The translations under genes and the position numbers were made by a program. A model generated the notes under the pieces. That model searched no databases, was not told the origin of the DNA, and saw nothing but the letters and a program-made list of their open reading frames with translations. Below are positions 1 to 7,539 of a stretch of 64,000 nucleotides of DNA, piece after piece (position 1 is the first letter of the stretch; each line of letters begins with the position of its first letter). Where the stretch lies: the NCBI GenBank assembly GCA_046297835.1, contig JBKBHI010000008.1, positions 124,001-188,000 of the forward strand, in the 5' to 3' direction. This DNA comes from CAMAVH01 sp046297835. Its GTDB lineage: Bacteria; Pseudomonadota; Alphaproteobacteria; SMXQ01.

Positions 1-35
1 GCGTCGGTCCATTCGATGCCGGTTTCAGCGCCCAT
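1..35 (-). CDS. Phage Gp37/Gp68 (DUF5131) family protein, N-terminus only
   Basis: The first 11 codons read MGAETGIEWTD, the characteristic opening of Gp37/Gp68 family phage proteins (MxxxTxIEWTD). The rest of the gene continues beyond the left edge. The start lies 5 bases past the stop of the MazG-like gene, so it belongs to the same leftward operon. The family is common in temperate phages of alphaproteobacteria and its role is not established. The 28 bases covering this start recur at 722-749. Confidence 0.6.
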   Translation of the reverse strand, partial: MGAETGIEWTD

Positions 36-36
36 G
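9..36. repeat. 28-bp direct repeat, copy A
   Basis: Identical over 28 bases to 722-749. It covers the start codon and first nine codons of the Gp37/Gp68 gene. A shorter form of the same start region (TTTCAGCGCCCAT on the plus strand) is at the start of the gene ending at 738. Confidence 0.9.
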
Positions 37-40
37 ATGC

Positions 41-457
41 TCAGTCCGGCGAAATTTCGCGCATGATCTCGCGGTGCTCTTGTTCGCCGCCGGCCGGCAC
101 GTAGCTCGGCTTCAAGCGATCGGGGAAGCCGACGCGCTCGGACACGATGTTGAACTTCTCGATGACCGCCGCCGCCAAGTTGATCCCCGCCGCGGCGGCG
201 AGCAAGTCGAGATAGATCATCGTGTCGGCCAGCTCGTGCGCGAGATCGCGGCGCAGTTGCTCGACGTCGGTTCCGGCGGCGTTGCCGGTGATATGGTCGC
301 GCTCCCGGTTCATCTTTTTGATGACGTTGCATGCCTCCCCGGCCTCGCCTTGGAGGGCGACGGCCCAGTCGGAGAGCGACCAGTCCGCGAGACCGCCGGG
401 ATGCCAGCGCTTGCAGCGGGTGAGATTGGCGGCGCGCAAATCAGCGAATGACAGCAT
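41..457 (-). CDS. MazG-like nucleotide pyrophosphohydrolase
   Basis: The 138-residue protein has the all-alpha MazG-like metal site: a GEAGEACN segment near residues 37-44 and ELADTMIYLDLLA about 35 residues later, giving the ExxE...ExxD arrangement that binds magnesium. Family members hydrolyse (d)NTPs to monophosphates; phage versions are thought to alter nucleotide pools or alarmone levels. It sits at the distal end of the leftward early operon. Its start overlaps the end of the small membrane-protein gene by 17 bases. Substrate cannot be inferred from sequence. Confidence 0.75.
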   Translation of the reverse strand: MLSFADLRAANLTRCKRWHPGGLADWSLSDWAVALQGEAGEACNVIKKMNRERDHITGNAAGTDVEQLRRDLAHELADTMIYLDLLAAAAGINLAAAVIEKFNIVSERVGFPDRLKPSYVPAGGEQEHREIMREISPD

Positions 458-674
458 GGAACGATCTCCGCAGGTTGTTGGCGTGGAGGAGCAGAAAGCC
501 GATGTTGATGGTGACGGCGCCGTAGAGGCCGGCGAGAGCGCCCCACAGCATGAACAGCAGCGCGGTCGCGATGCCGCAGATCGCGCCCTGACGTTTGGAA
601 TGGCCGTAGCGCCAGACGGTGACGGCCCCCATGGCGAAGGACAGCCATTCGAGCAGGGTCAGGGGTGCGGGCAT
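441..674 (-). CDS. Small membrane protein
   Basis: A 77-residue protein with two or three hydrophobic segments (about residues 7-20, 32-48 and 50-63) separated by a basic HSKRQG loop. The layout resembles half of a SWEET/PnuC-type bundle, but no diagnostic motif is present. Its ATG overlaps the stop of the 24-codon ORF upstream (TAATG). Location in the inner membrane is inferred; function is unknown. Confidence 0.6.
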   Translation of the reverse strand: MPAPLTLLEWLSFAMGAVTVWRYGHSKRQGAICGIATALLFMLWGALAGLYGAVTINIGFLLLHANNLRRSFHAVIR

Positions 675-748
675 TAGTCCGCCTCCGCGTGGCTGCGGTC
701 GTCGTCACAGGTCACGGCGGCCCATTCGATGCCGGTTTCAGCGCCCAT
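674..748 (-). CDS. 24-codon mini-ORF carrying a Gp37/Gp68-like start
   Basis: The reading frame begins MGAETGIEW, identical to the Gp37/Gp68 start at 35, then diverges into 15 unrelated acidic residues and stops. It overlaps the end of the upstream gene (738) and the start of the membrane-protein gene (674), so it is placed as a translated coupling ORF. It is most likely a recombination scar: the 5' end of one gene left behind after exchange of the downstream module. It may still help ribosomes move along the operon. It is too short to recognise by homology. Confidence 0.4.
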   Translation of the reverse strand: MGAETGIEWAAVTCDDDRSHAEAD

Positions 749-749
749 G
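722..749. repeat. 28-bp direct repeat, copy B
   Basis: Perfect duplicate of 9-36. It provides the start and first nine codons of the 24-codon ORF and overlaps the last codons of the gene ending at 738. Confidence 0.9.
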
Positions 750-1148
750 GCCGTCTCCCTTGATGATGGTGATCTTGTCGGGATGGATCGTCTCGGCCAT
801 CTCGGAGATCGGGTCGATCCGTTCGTGCTCCCCGGCGGCCAGCGGCGTCAGGTGGCGTGACGCGCCGTAGCGGGCGATCATGGTGTCGAGCCATGCCGTC
901 CAATCGGCCGCCGACCATTTATCCGCCGGGTCGTCGTCGATCGCGATCTCCGCGAGGTCTGGGTGTTGGCGTAAAATCGCCGGCGCGACTTCTTTGCTGA
1001 CCCTCGGCAGCTGGTGGGTCATCAGGCTGTCGCCGCTCATGAAATTCAGAATTGCATAGACGTCCCCAATCCCGCCGGGCGCGAGGAGGCGCTCCGTTGT
1101 GATCGTCAGGATCGCCCCGAGGGAAAATTCGCGGCTTTCAGCGCCCAT
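738..1148 (-). CDS. DUF7736-like phage protein
   Basis: A 136-residue protein. The N-terminal half (REFSLGAILTITTERLL, then GDVYAILNFMSGD and THQLPR) matches my recollection of a small conserved phage family of unknown function (DUF7736). The C-terminal half is a helical tail ending in KITIIKGDGHGR. The ATG at 1148 overlaps the methyltransferase stop (TGATG), preferred over the GTG one codon upstream. The first residues MGAES echo the MGAET start of two neighbouring ORFs. Function unknown. Confidence 0.6.
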   Translation of the reverse strand: MGAESREFSLGAILTITTERLLAPGGIGDVYAILNFMSGDSLMTHQLPRVSKEVAPAILRQHPDLAEIAIDDDPADKWSAADWTAWLDTMIARYGASRHLTPLAAGEHERIDPISEMAETIHPDKITIIKGDGHGR

Positions 1149-3109
1149 CACGCCACCTTCCTGTTCTTCTTCGCCGCGCGCGCCGCCTTCGCCGCGTCTT
1201 CCATGACGGCGCTGACCACGGCCTTCATCTTGCGAACCGACACGGCGTTGCCGATCTGCTTGATCTGGTCGGTCTTGGTGCCGGCGAACTTGTAATCGTC
1301 GAAGCCCATGGCGGGACCAAGCTCGTGCGGCTCGAGCATCCGAAAGAGGATGTCGTAGCCCTCGGCGGCTTCGACCAGATTGACGTGGCCGGTCGCGCAG
1401 ATGGTCGGCGCGGGCGCGTCGACGTCATGGGCGCGCGGCGCTTGGCCCGGCGCTTCGCCGAAGGCGGCGGTGATGAAAGGCCGAGCCAGCCCGAAACGGG
1501 CCTTGCTCGTTGCCGTCGGAAGAGGATCATCGGCGCTGTGGCAAGTCTCGCCGGAGCCCGATCCGTAGTAGGGCGCGATCAAGGCGTGAGCGCCATCCGT
1601 CGTGATTGTCGGGACAGGCTCGCCGGTTTCGCGCGGCGCGCCGCCGGACGCCTGCGAGATGATGAAAGGCTGGACGACGGCATGGCGGCCGCAGCCGGGG
1701 TGGTTGTCGGTCCCGGCGCCGCCGGTGGTGATGGTCGGCACCGGCTCGTCGACGCTGCGCGCCGGACTGCTGCTTTGCTGCGACAAGATCATCGGCTGCA
1801 CCAGATAACCGGCACCCCGGCAGGTTGCCGTCGGAGCCGGATCGGAAACCGAATGAGCGCGCCGCTCTGCCGCCCCGCCGTCCGCGCCGTTGCGGTCGAG
1901 GATGTACGGCTCCGCCATCCAGACGCCGCCCTTGGTGTCGAGCGTCGGGACCGGCTCGGCCGAGACGGCCTTGGCCTGGTTGCCCTTGCGGCCGTTCATA
2001 ATGACGGGTTCGGCCACCCCTATCCGGGCTTGTGTCATCACGGTCGGCACGGGATCGTCGACGCTCTGCACGTCTCGGCGAAAATTCTGTTTCATAATCA
2101 CGGGTTCGGCGACGGCAAAGTTTCCGCCGCCGGCGTGGATGGTGCCGAGCGGATCGGCCGGATCATGGGCGCGCCGGCTATGAGGATCGGCCTCCGCGGC
2201 ATCGACGCCGTGCGCGGTGGCGATCACGACAGGCTGCGCCAGCGCGATATGGCCGCCGTTCGCGGCGATGGTCGGCAGCGGCAGGTCGATGGACTGCGCC
2301 GCCATATGGTTGCGCAGGATCACCAGGAAGGGTTCCGGCCAGTTGAACTTGACCGCGCCGGCGTAGATGCGGGCCACGGTCTTCGGAGACAGAGGCTTCT
2401 TGCGGTCGAAGATCGACTTGCCCTTGAGGCTCCAGTCGATGATCTCGCGCGCCGGCCGCCAGGGCTTCAGCCCAAGCGGCAAGACGCCCGGCAGCGGCTT
2501 GGCGTGGGTCGGCGTCGGCCAGGCGATCGGCTTGCCGTCGAAGCGGATGACCATGATGAACCGGCTGCGCGTCGTCGCCTCGCCATAGTCCGCGGCGTTG
2601 AGCTTGCGATACTCGAACTCGCCGCCGAGGCCGCGGATCGTGTCGCACCAAGCCCGGAAGTATTCGCCCTTGCGCTCCTTGATCGGCCGGCCGGTTTTCG
2701 GGTCGACCGGGCCCCAATCGCGGAACTCCCAGACGTTCTCGATGATCGCGCGCTTCACCCGCAGCTCGGTGAACCAGGTGATGATGTGCCAGGGATCGGA
2801 GCGCTGCTGGTCGCTGGTCGGCTTGCCGCCGCGCGCGACGCTGTGATGGGTGCAGGTCGGGCTCGCCATGAGCAGGTCGAGATAGCCCTCGGGCACGACG
2901 AGGTGCGGCCGCACGGTCGAGATGTCCTGGCAGTAGTGCCGGGCCTTGGGATGGTTGCGCTGGTGCGTCTCGATGGCGGTGGGCCAATGGTTGAGACAGA
3001 CCAATTCCATCTCCAGGCCGAGCGCGTCGAGCGCCTGCGCGCATCCGGTCGACGAGCCGCCGGCGCCGCAGAGAAGATCGGCAACGAGGATTTTGCGCAG
3101 TTTAGCCAT
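1148..3109 (-). CDS. DNA cytosine-5 methyltransferase with nine internal repeats
   Basis: The 653-residue protein transfers a methyl group from SAM to cytosine C5. Motif I is DLLCGAGGSS (11-20). Motif IV is SPTCTHHS with the catalytic Cys at 86, a variant of the usual PPC. ENV is at 124-126, TTRSR near 179-183, and QIGNAV begins near 618. Residues about 260-585, where a target-recognition domain belongs, hold nine imperfect copies of a 30-45 residue unit with core xPxPTIxxxGG followed by a hydrophobic stretch and EPxI. The family is usually near 350-450 residues. The start overlaps the helicase gene by 8 bases. It probably protects phage DNA from host restriction. Confidence 0.9.
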   Translation of the reverse strand: MAKLRKILVADLLCGAGGSSTGCAQALDALGLEMELVCLNHWPTAIETHQRNHPKARHYCQDISTVRPHLVVPEGYLDLLMASPTCTHHSVARGGKPTSDQQRSDPWHIITWFTELRVKRAIIENVWEFRDWGPVDPKTGRPIKERKGEYFRAWCDTIRGLGGEFEYRKLNAADYGEATTRSRFIMVIRFDGKPIAWPTPTHAKPLPGVLPLGLKPWRPAREIIDWSLKGKSIFDRKKPLSPKTVARIYAGAVKFNWPEPFLVILRNHMAAQSIDLPLPTIAANGGHIALAQPVVIATAHGVDAAEADPHSRRAHDPADPLGTIHAGGGNFAVAEPVIMKQNFRRDVQSVDDPVPTVMTQARIGVAEPVIMNGRKGNQAKAVSAEPVPTLDTKGGVWMAEPYILDRNGADGGAAERRAHSVSDPAPTATCRGAGYLVQPMILSQQSSSPARSVDEPVPTITTGGAGTDNHPGCGRHAVVQPFIISQASGGAPRETGEPVPTITTDGAHALIAPYYGSGSGETCHSADDPLPTATSKARFGLARPFITAAFGEAPGQAPRAHDVDAPAPTICATGHVNLVEAAEGYDILFRMLEPHELGPAMGFDDYKFAGTKTDQIKQIGNAVSVRKMKAVVSAVMEDAAKAARAAKKNRKVA

Positions 3110-4772
3110 GCGCCCTCTCCTTCTTCGCGAGATAGCGCTTCACCAGCGCCTGGACGTGGGAATAGTCGCTATGGACGGTTTGAACCCCGAGCGACGGATC
3201 GACGATGCGCGCCGCTTCCGAGGCTTTGAGGCCGAGCACTTCCATCATTGGCGGATCGGAGCCCTCGTCGGTGACGAGGAAGATGGCCGTGACAGGCGCG
3301 GTCTGCCCTTCCCGATCGAGCCTGCCGATGCATTGATGGTGGACGCCCGGCGACCAATCGAGCTCGCCGAAGACCATGGTCGAGCAGCGGAATTGCAGTC
3401 CGTCCAGCCCCGCGCCGGAGCGCAGCGACATGATCAGCAGCGAGGTCTTGCCCTCGACGAACCGCGCCTTGGCCTGCGCCTTCGCGCCTGGGGTCTCGCT
3501 GCCGGTGAACATGACCGGCTGTAAATCCCTCAGCTCGGTCAGCCAGATGTCGTAAACTTCGCGGTGCCAGCCGACCAGGACGACCGGCTCGCCGCTCTCG
3601 ACCAGGATGCGGACGAACGCGGCGACGGATTTGGCCTTCGCCACGCCTGTGCGATGGCGCACCAGCATGTCGAGCTCGCGGGCGGCCCGGCCGCGCTCGG
3701 TGAATTCGCCCATCGTCGTCTTGACCGCGAGAGCCCGGGCGATCTCGTCGATCGACGACAGGGAATCCTGATCGTGGGCCACCGTATCGACGATGCGGTT
3801 GACCGGCGGCACTTCCTGCCCGACGTCGCGCTTGGTCCGGCGCAAAAAGGCGTATTGCTCCCGAAGATAAGCGCCGAGCGCCGATGGGTCTGAAATCTTC
3901 CCCATGCCGCCGGTCCATTCGCGGGTGAACTCGGCGCCGTCGCCGAGCAGGCCGGGGCGCAGATAATCCATGATGCGCCAGATCTCGGTGCCGTAATTGT
4001 AGATCGGCGTCGCCGAGAGGCCGAGGCGGTAGCGGCCGGCGGCCGCCAGCCGCGCCGCCGCCCGCCCCTTGTCCGATTCGAGGCCGCGCCGCAGTTCCTG
4101 GATCTCGTCGAAGGCGACGAGCCCAGGGCCGATGGTCTCGAACATGTCGGCCCAGCCGAAGATCTGGCTATAGCGGAACACATAGACGCCCGCGGCCGGC
4201 AAATTGTAGGGCCGCGTCCCCTTGATCGCGTGGGCGCGCAGGGTGGTGAAGGATTCGACGACCTCGCACCATTGTTTCGACAGATGGGCGTGACACACGA
4301 TGGCGGCGGGCAGCGCGCCCTCTTTGAGCGCGGCGGCGCAGGTGGTGAATGTCTTGCCGAGGCCGACTTCGTCGCCGAGAAGCAGACCGCCGGAGCGGAT
4401 CAGCAGCTCGACCGCCTGCGCCTGATAGTGTCGGACCGTTTGCCCTGGCCGCAGTCCGGCATAGGCCGGCGGCGTGTAGGCCGGGGCCAGCAGCCGCTCC
4501 ATTTCGGCCTGGTGGGCGTCGAAGGCCAGCCGCCCCTCATGCAATGCGGCGAGATCGTCGTCGGCCGCCGCGAGCGGATAGCGGCTGACGAACCAGGAGA
4601 GGTCCGCCGCATGCGCAAGATCGTCGGGAAAACGGTAGGGCGGCGGATCGGACTTGCGGATGCGCGGAAACAGCTGTTTGAGCCGGATGGCCACATGCGG
4701 CTCGACGGCGTCGATGCGCCAAACCCTGCCCAGTAAGGACCGTTCAAGGGTCAGGCTGCCATAGGTCCTCAC
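3102..4772 (-). CDS. SNF2-family DNA helicase/translocase
   Basis: About 556 residues. Walker A GDEVGLGKT is near residue 133, the DEAH-box equivalent DEIQ near 222, motif III LSATP near 252, and a C-terminal helicase motif VI HQCIGRLDREGQ. Together these define an SF2/SNF2 ATPase that tracks on double-stranded DNA. The GTG at 4772 is chosen because it overlaps the upstream stop as GTGA, the pattern used along this operon; a TTG two codons upstream is the alternative. The gene is joined to a nuclease-like gene upstream and a methyltransferase downstream. A role in phage replication or recombination is inferred. Confidence 0.9.
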   Translation of the reverse strand: MRTYGSLTLERSLLGRVWRIDAVEPHVAIRLKQLFPRIRKSDPPPYRFPDDLAHAADLSWFVSRYPLAAADDDLAALHEGRLAFDAHQAEMERLLAPAYTPPAYAGLRPGQTVRHYQAQAVELLIRSGGLLLGDEVGLGKTFTTCAAALKEGALPAAIVCHAHLSKQWCEVVESFTTLRAHAIKGTRPYNLPAAGVYVFRYSQIFGWADMFETIGPGLVAFDEIQELRRGLESDKGRAAARLAAAGRYRLGLSATPIYNYGTEIWRIMDYLRPGLLGDGAEFTREWTGGMGKISDPSALGAYLREQYAFLRRTKRDVGQEVPPVNRIVDTVAHDQDSLSSIDEIARALAVKTTMGEFTERGRAARELDMLVRHRTGVAKAKSVAAFVRILVESGEPVVLVGWHREVYDIWLTELRDLQPVMFTGSETPGAKAQAKARFVEGKTSLLIMSLRSGAGLDGLQFRCSTMVFGELDWSPGVHHQCIGRLDREGQTAPVTAIFLVTDEGSDPPMMEVLGLKASEAARIVDPSLGVQTVHSDYSHVQALVKRYLAKKERAHG

Positions 4773-5131
4773 AGCCAAGCCCTACCGAGGCTGACATACC
4801 AGCAGGGCTTGTCGCCAATCTCGGCGGGAAGGCCCATGCTCAGATTGGTGACGAGGATCAGCCCCGCGATCGCGTCATGCGCGGCGTAGCGCTGGAGCTG
4901 CTTGTAAACCTGCTGCTTGCGCGCGCCGCGCATCTTCACCTCGATGCCGAGGCCGCCGGCGAGGAAATCGACGATGTCGCGGTCGGAAAGACGCCGCTCG
5001 CGGACATGCGCGATACCGGCCGCGTCGAGCGCCGCGCCGATCATGGCCTGGGCCCGCTTTTCGTCGGACAAATCGACGCGCGCGCAGGACAGCGCGCGGC
5101 AGACCGCGGCGGCTTCGTCCTCCAGCCTCAT
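4769..5131 (-). CDS. Small PD-(D/E)XK nuclease-like protein
   Basis: A 120-residue protein. The core DRDIVDFLAGG followed by IEVKMRG gives the D...ExK spacing of PD-(D/E)XK/VRR-type nucleases, and a QVYKQLQRYA helix follows the catalytic strand. The start at 5131 overlaps the J-domain gene stop (ATGA). Pairing with an SNF2 helicase immediately downstream suggests the two act on the same DNA intermediate. Nuclease activity is inferred from a short motif only and needs a profile search. Confidence 0.6.
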   Translation of the reverse strand: MRLEDEAAAVCRALSCARVDLSDEKRAQAMIGAALDAAGIAHVRERRLSDRDIVDFLAGGLGIEVKMRGARKQQVYKQLQRYAAHDAIAGLILVTNLSMGLPAEIGDKPCWYVSLGRAWL

Positions 5132-5721
5132 CCCTTCAAAATCTCCCGCGCCTGGCGCATGGCGTCGGTGATGACGTTGAACTCGGCGGCGCTGCCGCCG
5201 CGGTCGGGATGTTTGGTCTTGACGAGGTCGCGATAGCGCTGCTCGGCCACCGGCAACGTCGCCTCCCCCTCCGCTCCGAAGCCAAGCGTGTGCCACCAGG
5301 GCGGCGCGATCTGGCCGTCCGGCCCTTTCGGCGGCGGCAGGGCGGCGAAGCCGCGGAAGGTGGCGCGCACGATGTTGAGGCCGCCGTGGCGCAGCTTGGT
5401 GCGTTCGGCCTCGACGACATGCACGATCGCCTGGAGGTTCATCGCCGGCGTCGCGTAGCGATCGACCGCGAGGCAGCAGTCCATGTTGTCCCAGCGGAAA
5501 TAGACGGCGATGCCGGGGTCTTCCGGCTCCATCTTCATCAGCGTGACGTTCGAGCTGATGACGATGTCCGACACCGGCAGGCCGGTGTCTTTGCCGAACA
5601 GCCGCAAAGCGGCCATCAGGTTGTCGACCGCCGTGTTGACCGACTGGCGGAACGGGCGCCCGGCCGGCGTCTTCGTCCTGGCGTAGCCCTGCGGCCAGTG
5701 CAGCGGATAGGCTTGGGTCAC
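5128..5721 (-). CDS. J-domain (DnaJ-like) phage protein
   Basis: A 197-residue protein whose last 50 residues form a J domain, YRDLVKTKHPDRGGSAAEF, with the essential HPD tripeptide. The N-terminal 140 residues are not a DnaJ G/F or zinc region and look phage-specific. The GTG start at 5721 overlaps the upstream stop (GTGA). J domains recruit host DnaK. In lambda, DnaJ/DnaK remodel the replication complex, so a phage-borne J protein could direct DnaK to phage targets. That role is inference. Confidence 0.8.
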   Translation of the reverse strand: MTQAYPLHWPQGYARTKTPAGRPFRQSVNTAVDNLMAALRLFGKDTGLPVSDIVISSNVTLMKMEPEDPGIAVYFRWDNMDCCLAVDRYATPAMNLQAIVHVVEAERTKLRHGGLNIVRATFRGFAALPPPKGPDGQIAPPWWHTLGFGAEGEATLPVAEQRYRDLVKTKHPDRGGSAAEFNVITDAMRQAREILKG

Positions 5722-5957
5722 GGTGTTTCCTTCGCTCGGTAAAGGGCGGCGGCCACGCGGCCGCGCCGGGTCGGCTCGATGCGGACCAGCCGCGGGCTGA
5801 CGTGGGTCATGACGGCCATGCCGCTTTCTTGCAGCGCCTGCCCGAGCCGCGAATCGCCGATCGGGCGCACGGCGATCCCGCTGCGGCAGATCTCCAACAG
5901 GAGGGCTTCTGCGGCGTCCAATGTCGCGGCGCGGCCGCTGATTTCGGCGGCGCTCAT
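5718..5957 (-). CDS. Hypothetical phage protein
   Basis: A 79-residue protein (MSAAEISGRA...) with an alanine-rich helix followed by a basic segment (SPRLVRIEPTRRGR). The ATG at 5957 overlaps the upstream stop and the end overlaps the GTG of the J-domain gene, so it is translated within the chain. No family recognised. Confidence 0.65.
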   Translation of the reverse strand: MSAAEISGRAATLDAAEALLLEICRSGIAVRPIGDSRLGQALQESGMAVMTHVSPRLVRIEPTRRGRVAAALYRAKETP

Positions 5958-6172
5958 TTCGGCGTCTGGCCGTAGCCACCGCAGATGGGGCACGCCGGAT
6001 CGACCTCGGTCTCGATGCAGGCCGGACACGGCCGATGATCCTCGGCGCGATAGGCGAGGCCGCGCTGCCGACCACTCAAGTCTGTGGGCCCGTCGCCGAG
6101 CAGCGCGCGGGCCTGGGGCTCGCCGGCGACCGGCAACAGAACGAGGCGCAGCAGAAAATCCCCGAGCGTCAT
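5954..6172 (-). CDS. Small protein with C-terminal zinc ribbon
   Basis: A 72-residue protein ending in CPAC, ten residues, then CPICGGYG: two CxxC knuckles of a likely zinc ribbon similar to the DnaJ-type CxxCxG units. The ATG at 6172 is chosen because it overlaps the upstream stop (ATGA). Being two genes away from the J-domain gene, it may be a detached zinc module acting with it, but this is speculative. Confidence 0.65.
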   Translation of the reverse strand: MTLGDFLLRLVLLPVAGEPQARALLGDGPTDLSGRQRGLAYRAEDHRPCPACIETEVDPACPICGGYGQTPK

Positions 6173-6558
6173 GCGCGATCCTCGCGCCACCAGACGGCGA
6201 CGCCGGGCTCGCGCGTGAAGCCGCCGAGGTAGGCCGGATGCCGGCCCTCCGGGATCTTGCCTTCGCTCTCGATGGCGAGGCGGAGGAGATCGGCGTCGCC
6301 GGGGGGGACGACGCCGATCCGCCGTTGACGCGCGTCATAGACTTCGACGCGGTCGGGAAGCGCTTTGATCATGTCGGCGCAGGGCGCGATGCGCGCGAAC
6401 CGGGTCTGGCGCTCGAGGCTCTCGAGTGCGGCGCGCGCGGCTTCGAGCTGCACGCGAAGGCCCTTCGCGCCCTTGCTGTTCGGCGGCACGCCGACGAGCG
6501 CGCGCCGCAGCCCGGCATGGCGGCGGCGCAGGAGGTCGAGGCGTTCGGCCTTGGTCAT
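6169..6558 (-). CDS. Hypothetical phage protein
   Basis: A 129-residue protein. The N-terminal third is a basic helical region (MTKAERLDLLRRRHAGLRRAL) with a likely coiled coil to residue 55. The C-terminal part is mixed alpha/beta and ends WWREDRA. Start and stop both overlap neighbours by four bases. No family recognised. Confidence 0.65.
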   Translation of the reverse strand: MTKAERLDLLRRRHAGLRRALVGVPPNSKGAKGLRVQLEAARAALESLERQTRFARIAPCADMIKALPDRVEVYDARQRRIGVVPPGDADLLRLAIESEGKIPEGRHPAYLGGFTREPGVAVWWREDRA

Positions 6559-6824
6559 TTCCTGCCCGCCTGCAAGCGCATCTGCCGATAGCGTACGGCC
6601 AGCGCATGGCGCTCGGTCTCGGTCAGCGGGACGTCGCCGCTCTTATGCCATTCGGCGACGCCGCGCGAGCCGTCCTGGCGGAGCGGATAGACGAGCGCAT
6701 AATGCGCGCGCCCGGCCGCGTCGCGCAGCCGGACAATCACTTCGTATCTCTGCGCCTCGGCCGGCGCCGCGAGGATCGGGACGGGGCGGCACTGCTTCGG
6801 AAAGGTGACGATGCTCTCGCTCAT
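6555..6824 (-). CDS. Hypothetical phage protein
   Basis: An 89-residue protein with a predicted beta-rich centre (YEVIVRLRDAAGRAHYALVYPLR) followed by a helix rich in Arg. The 4-base overlaps at both ends mark it as part of the leftward operon. No recognised domain. Confidence 0.65.
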   Translation of the reverse strand: MSESIVTFPKQCRPVPILAAPAEAQRYEVIVRLRDAAGRAHYALVYPLRQDGSRGVAEWHKSGDVPLTETERHALAVRYRQMRLQAGRK

Positions 6825-7081
6825 CGGCGGTCGCCGCTGAAACGCGGAGGATCCTGGCGTTCTCCACCGACCTGCTTTTGGTTCAAATGGATCGCCGCGC
6901 CGTCTTCGACGAGTTGTTCCTCGTCCAGATATTGCAGGTCGAGCGGCTTACCGTCTTTCAGCTCCTCGCTGCGGACGCCGTAGCGGACGCAGCCGTTGAT
7001 CCAGATCACCGTGCATTCAATCACTCCCTTGAAGCCGGTGATCTGATCGCGTACGCGCTGTCCGTTGTTAAAAGTCGCCAT
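6821..7081 (-). CDS. Small SH3-like phage protein
   Basis: An 86-residue protein opening FNNGQRVRDQITGFKGVIE, the pattern of small SH3-barrel phage proteins that begin with a 'GDxVxD.vTGf.G' strand pair, then INGCVRYGV and a DEEQL segment. Proteins of this shape are common in alphaproteobacterial prophages and have no assigned function. It starts 6 bases after the stop of the SciP-like gene. Confidence 0.65.
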   Translation of the reverse strand: MATFNNGQRVRDQITGFKGVIECTVIWINGCVRYGVRSEELKDGKPLDLQYLDEEQLVEDGAAIHLNQKQVGGERQDPPRFSGDRR

Positions 7082-7086
7082 GTCGT

Positions 7087-7536
7087 TCAGCCCTCGCTCG
7101 GATGATCGAGGGAGGCCCCGCCAAGAGCCTCCCTCGCGGTTGAACCAGTGTCGCGGCGGGAGCCGTCAGGACCGCCGCCGAAAAAGCGCGTCGTCTCCTC
7201 GTTGTGATCGCGCGGCGCTTGCGGCGGCTCGCGCATGGCCGATCGGCGAACGTCCGGGACTGGTCCCGATCCGTCCGCGATGCGATGGTCGGCGCGCGCC
7301 AGCGCGGCCGTCTCGAGACCGGCGAGGCCGAACGCCGCATAGGCGGCGGACCATGCGGTCAGCTCCTCTTCGGATAGGCGGTAGATCGCCAGCGCTTCGT
7401 CGCGCCCGAGCAGGCGCTCGCGCACCGAGAGCACCACAGCCGCTTTGCGCAGCGCGGTCCAGCGGATGGCGTGATGGGTCGGCAGTTTGGCGAGCGTGGC
7501 GACGCGCTGGCCGGCGACGGAGAGCGGCGCGGCCAT
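7087..7536 (-). CDS. SciP-like (DUF1153) helix-turn-helix protein
   Basis: Residues about 22-75 (IRWTALRKAAVVLSVRERL, then GRDEALAIYRLSEEELTAW and GLAGLE) follow the SciP/DUF1153 signature of an RW..RRKA.VV..VR.GLL core, an EA..RY.LS.EE...W helix and a GL.GL tail. Caulobacter SciP binds the master cell-cycle regulator CtrA and blocks its transcriptional activation. The phage version adds about 65 low-complexity residues at the C-terminus. It lies third in the leftward early operon. Interference with host CtrA is inferred; it could instead be a phage-only DNA-binding protein. Confidence 0.72.
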   Translation of the reverse strand: MAAPLSVAGQRVATLAKLPTHHAIRWTALRKAAVVLSVRERLLGRDEALAIYRLSEEELTAWSAAYAAFGLAGLETAALARADHRIADGSGPVPDVRRSAMREPPQAPRDHNEETTRFFGGGPDGSRRDTGSTAREALGGASLDHPSEG

Positions 7537-7539
7537 AGC

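Noticed and set aside
1325..3229. A 634-codon plus-strand frame opposite the C5 methyltransferase
   Set aside because: It is a GC-rich antisense shadow of the methyltransferase, with Arg-rich composition and no domain. The minus-strand frame has all methyltransferase motifs.
4769..5296. Longer start for the nuclease-like gene
   Set aside because: The first 55 residues are Arg/Gly-rich out-of-frame translation of the J-domain gene; the ATGA overlap at 5131 is the usual start.
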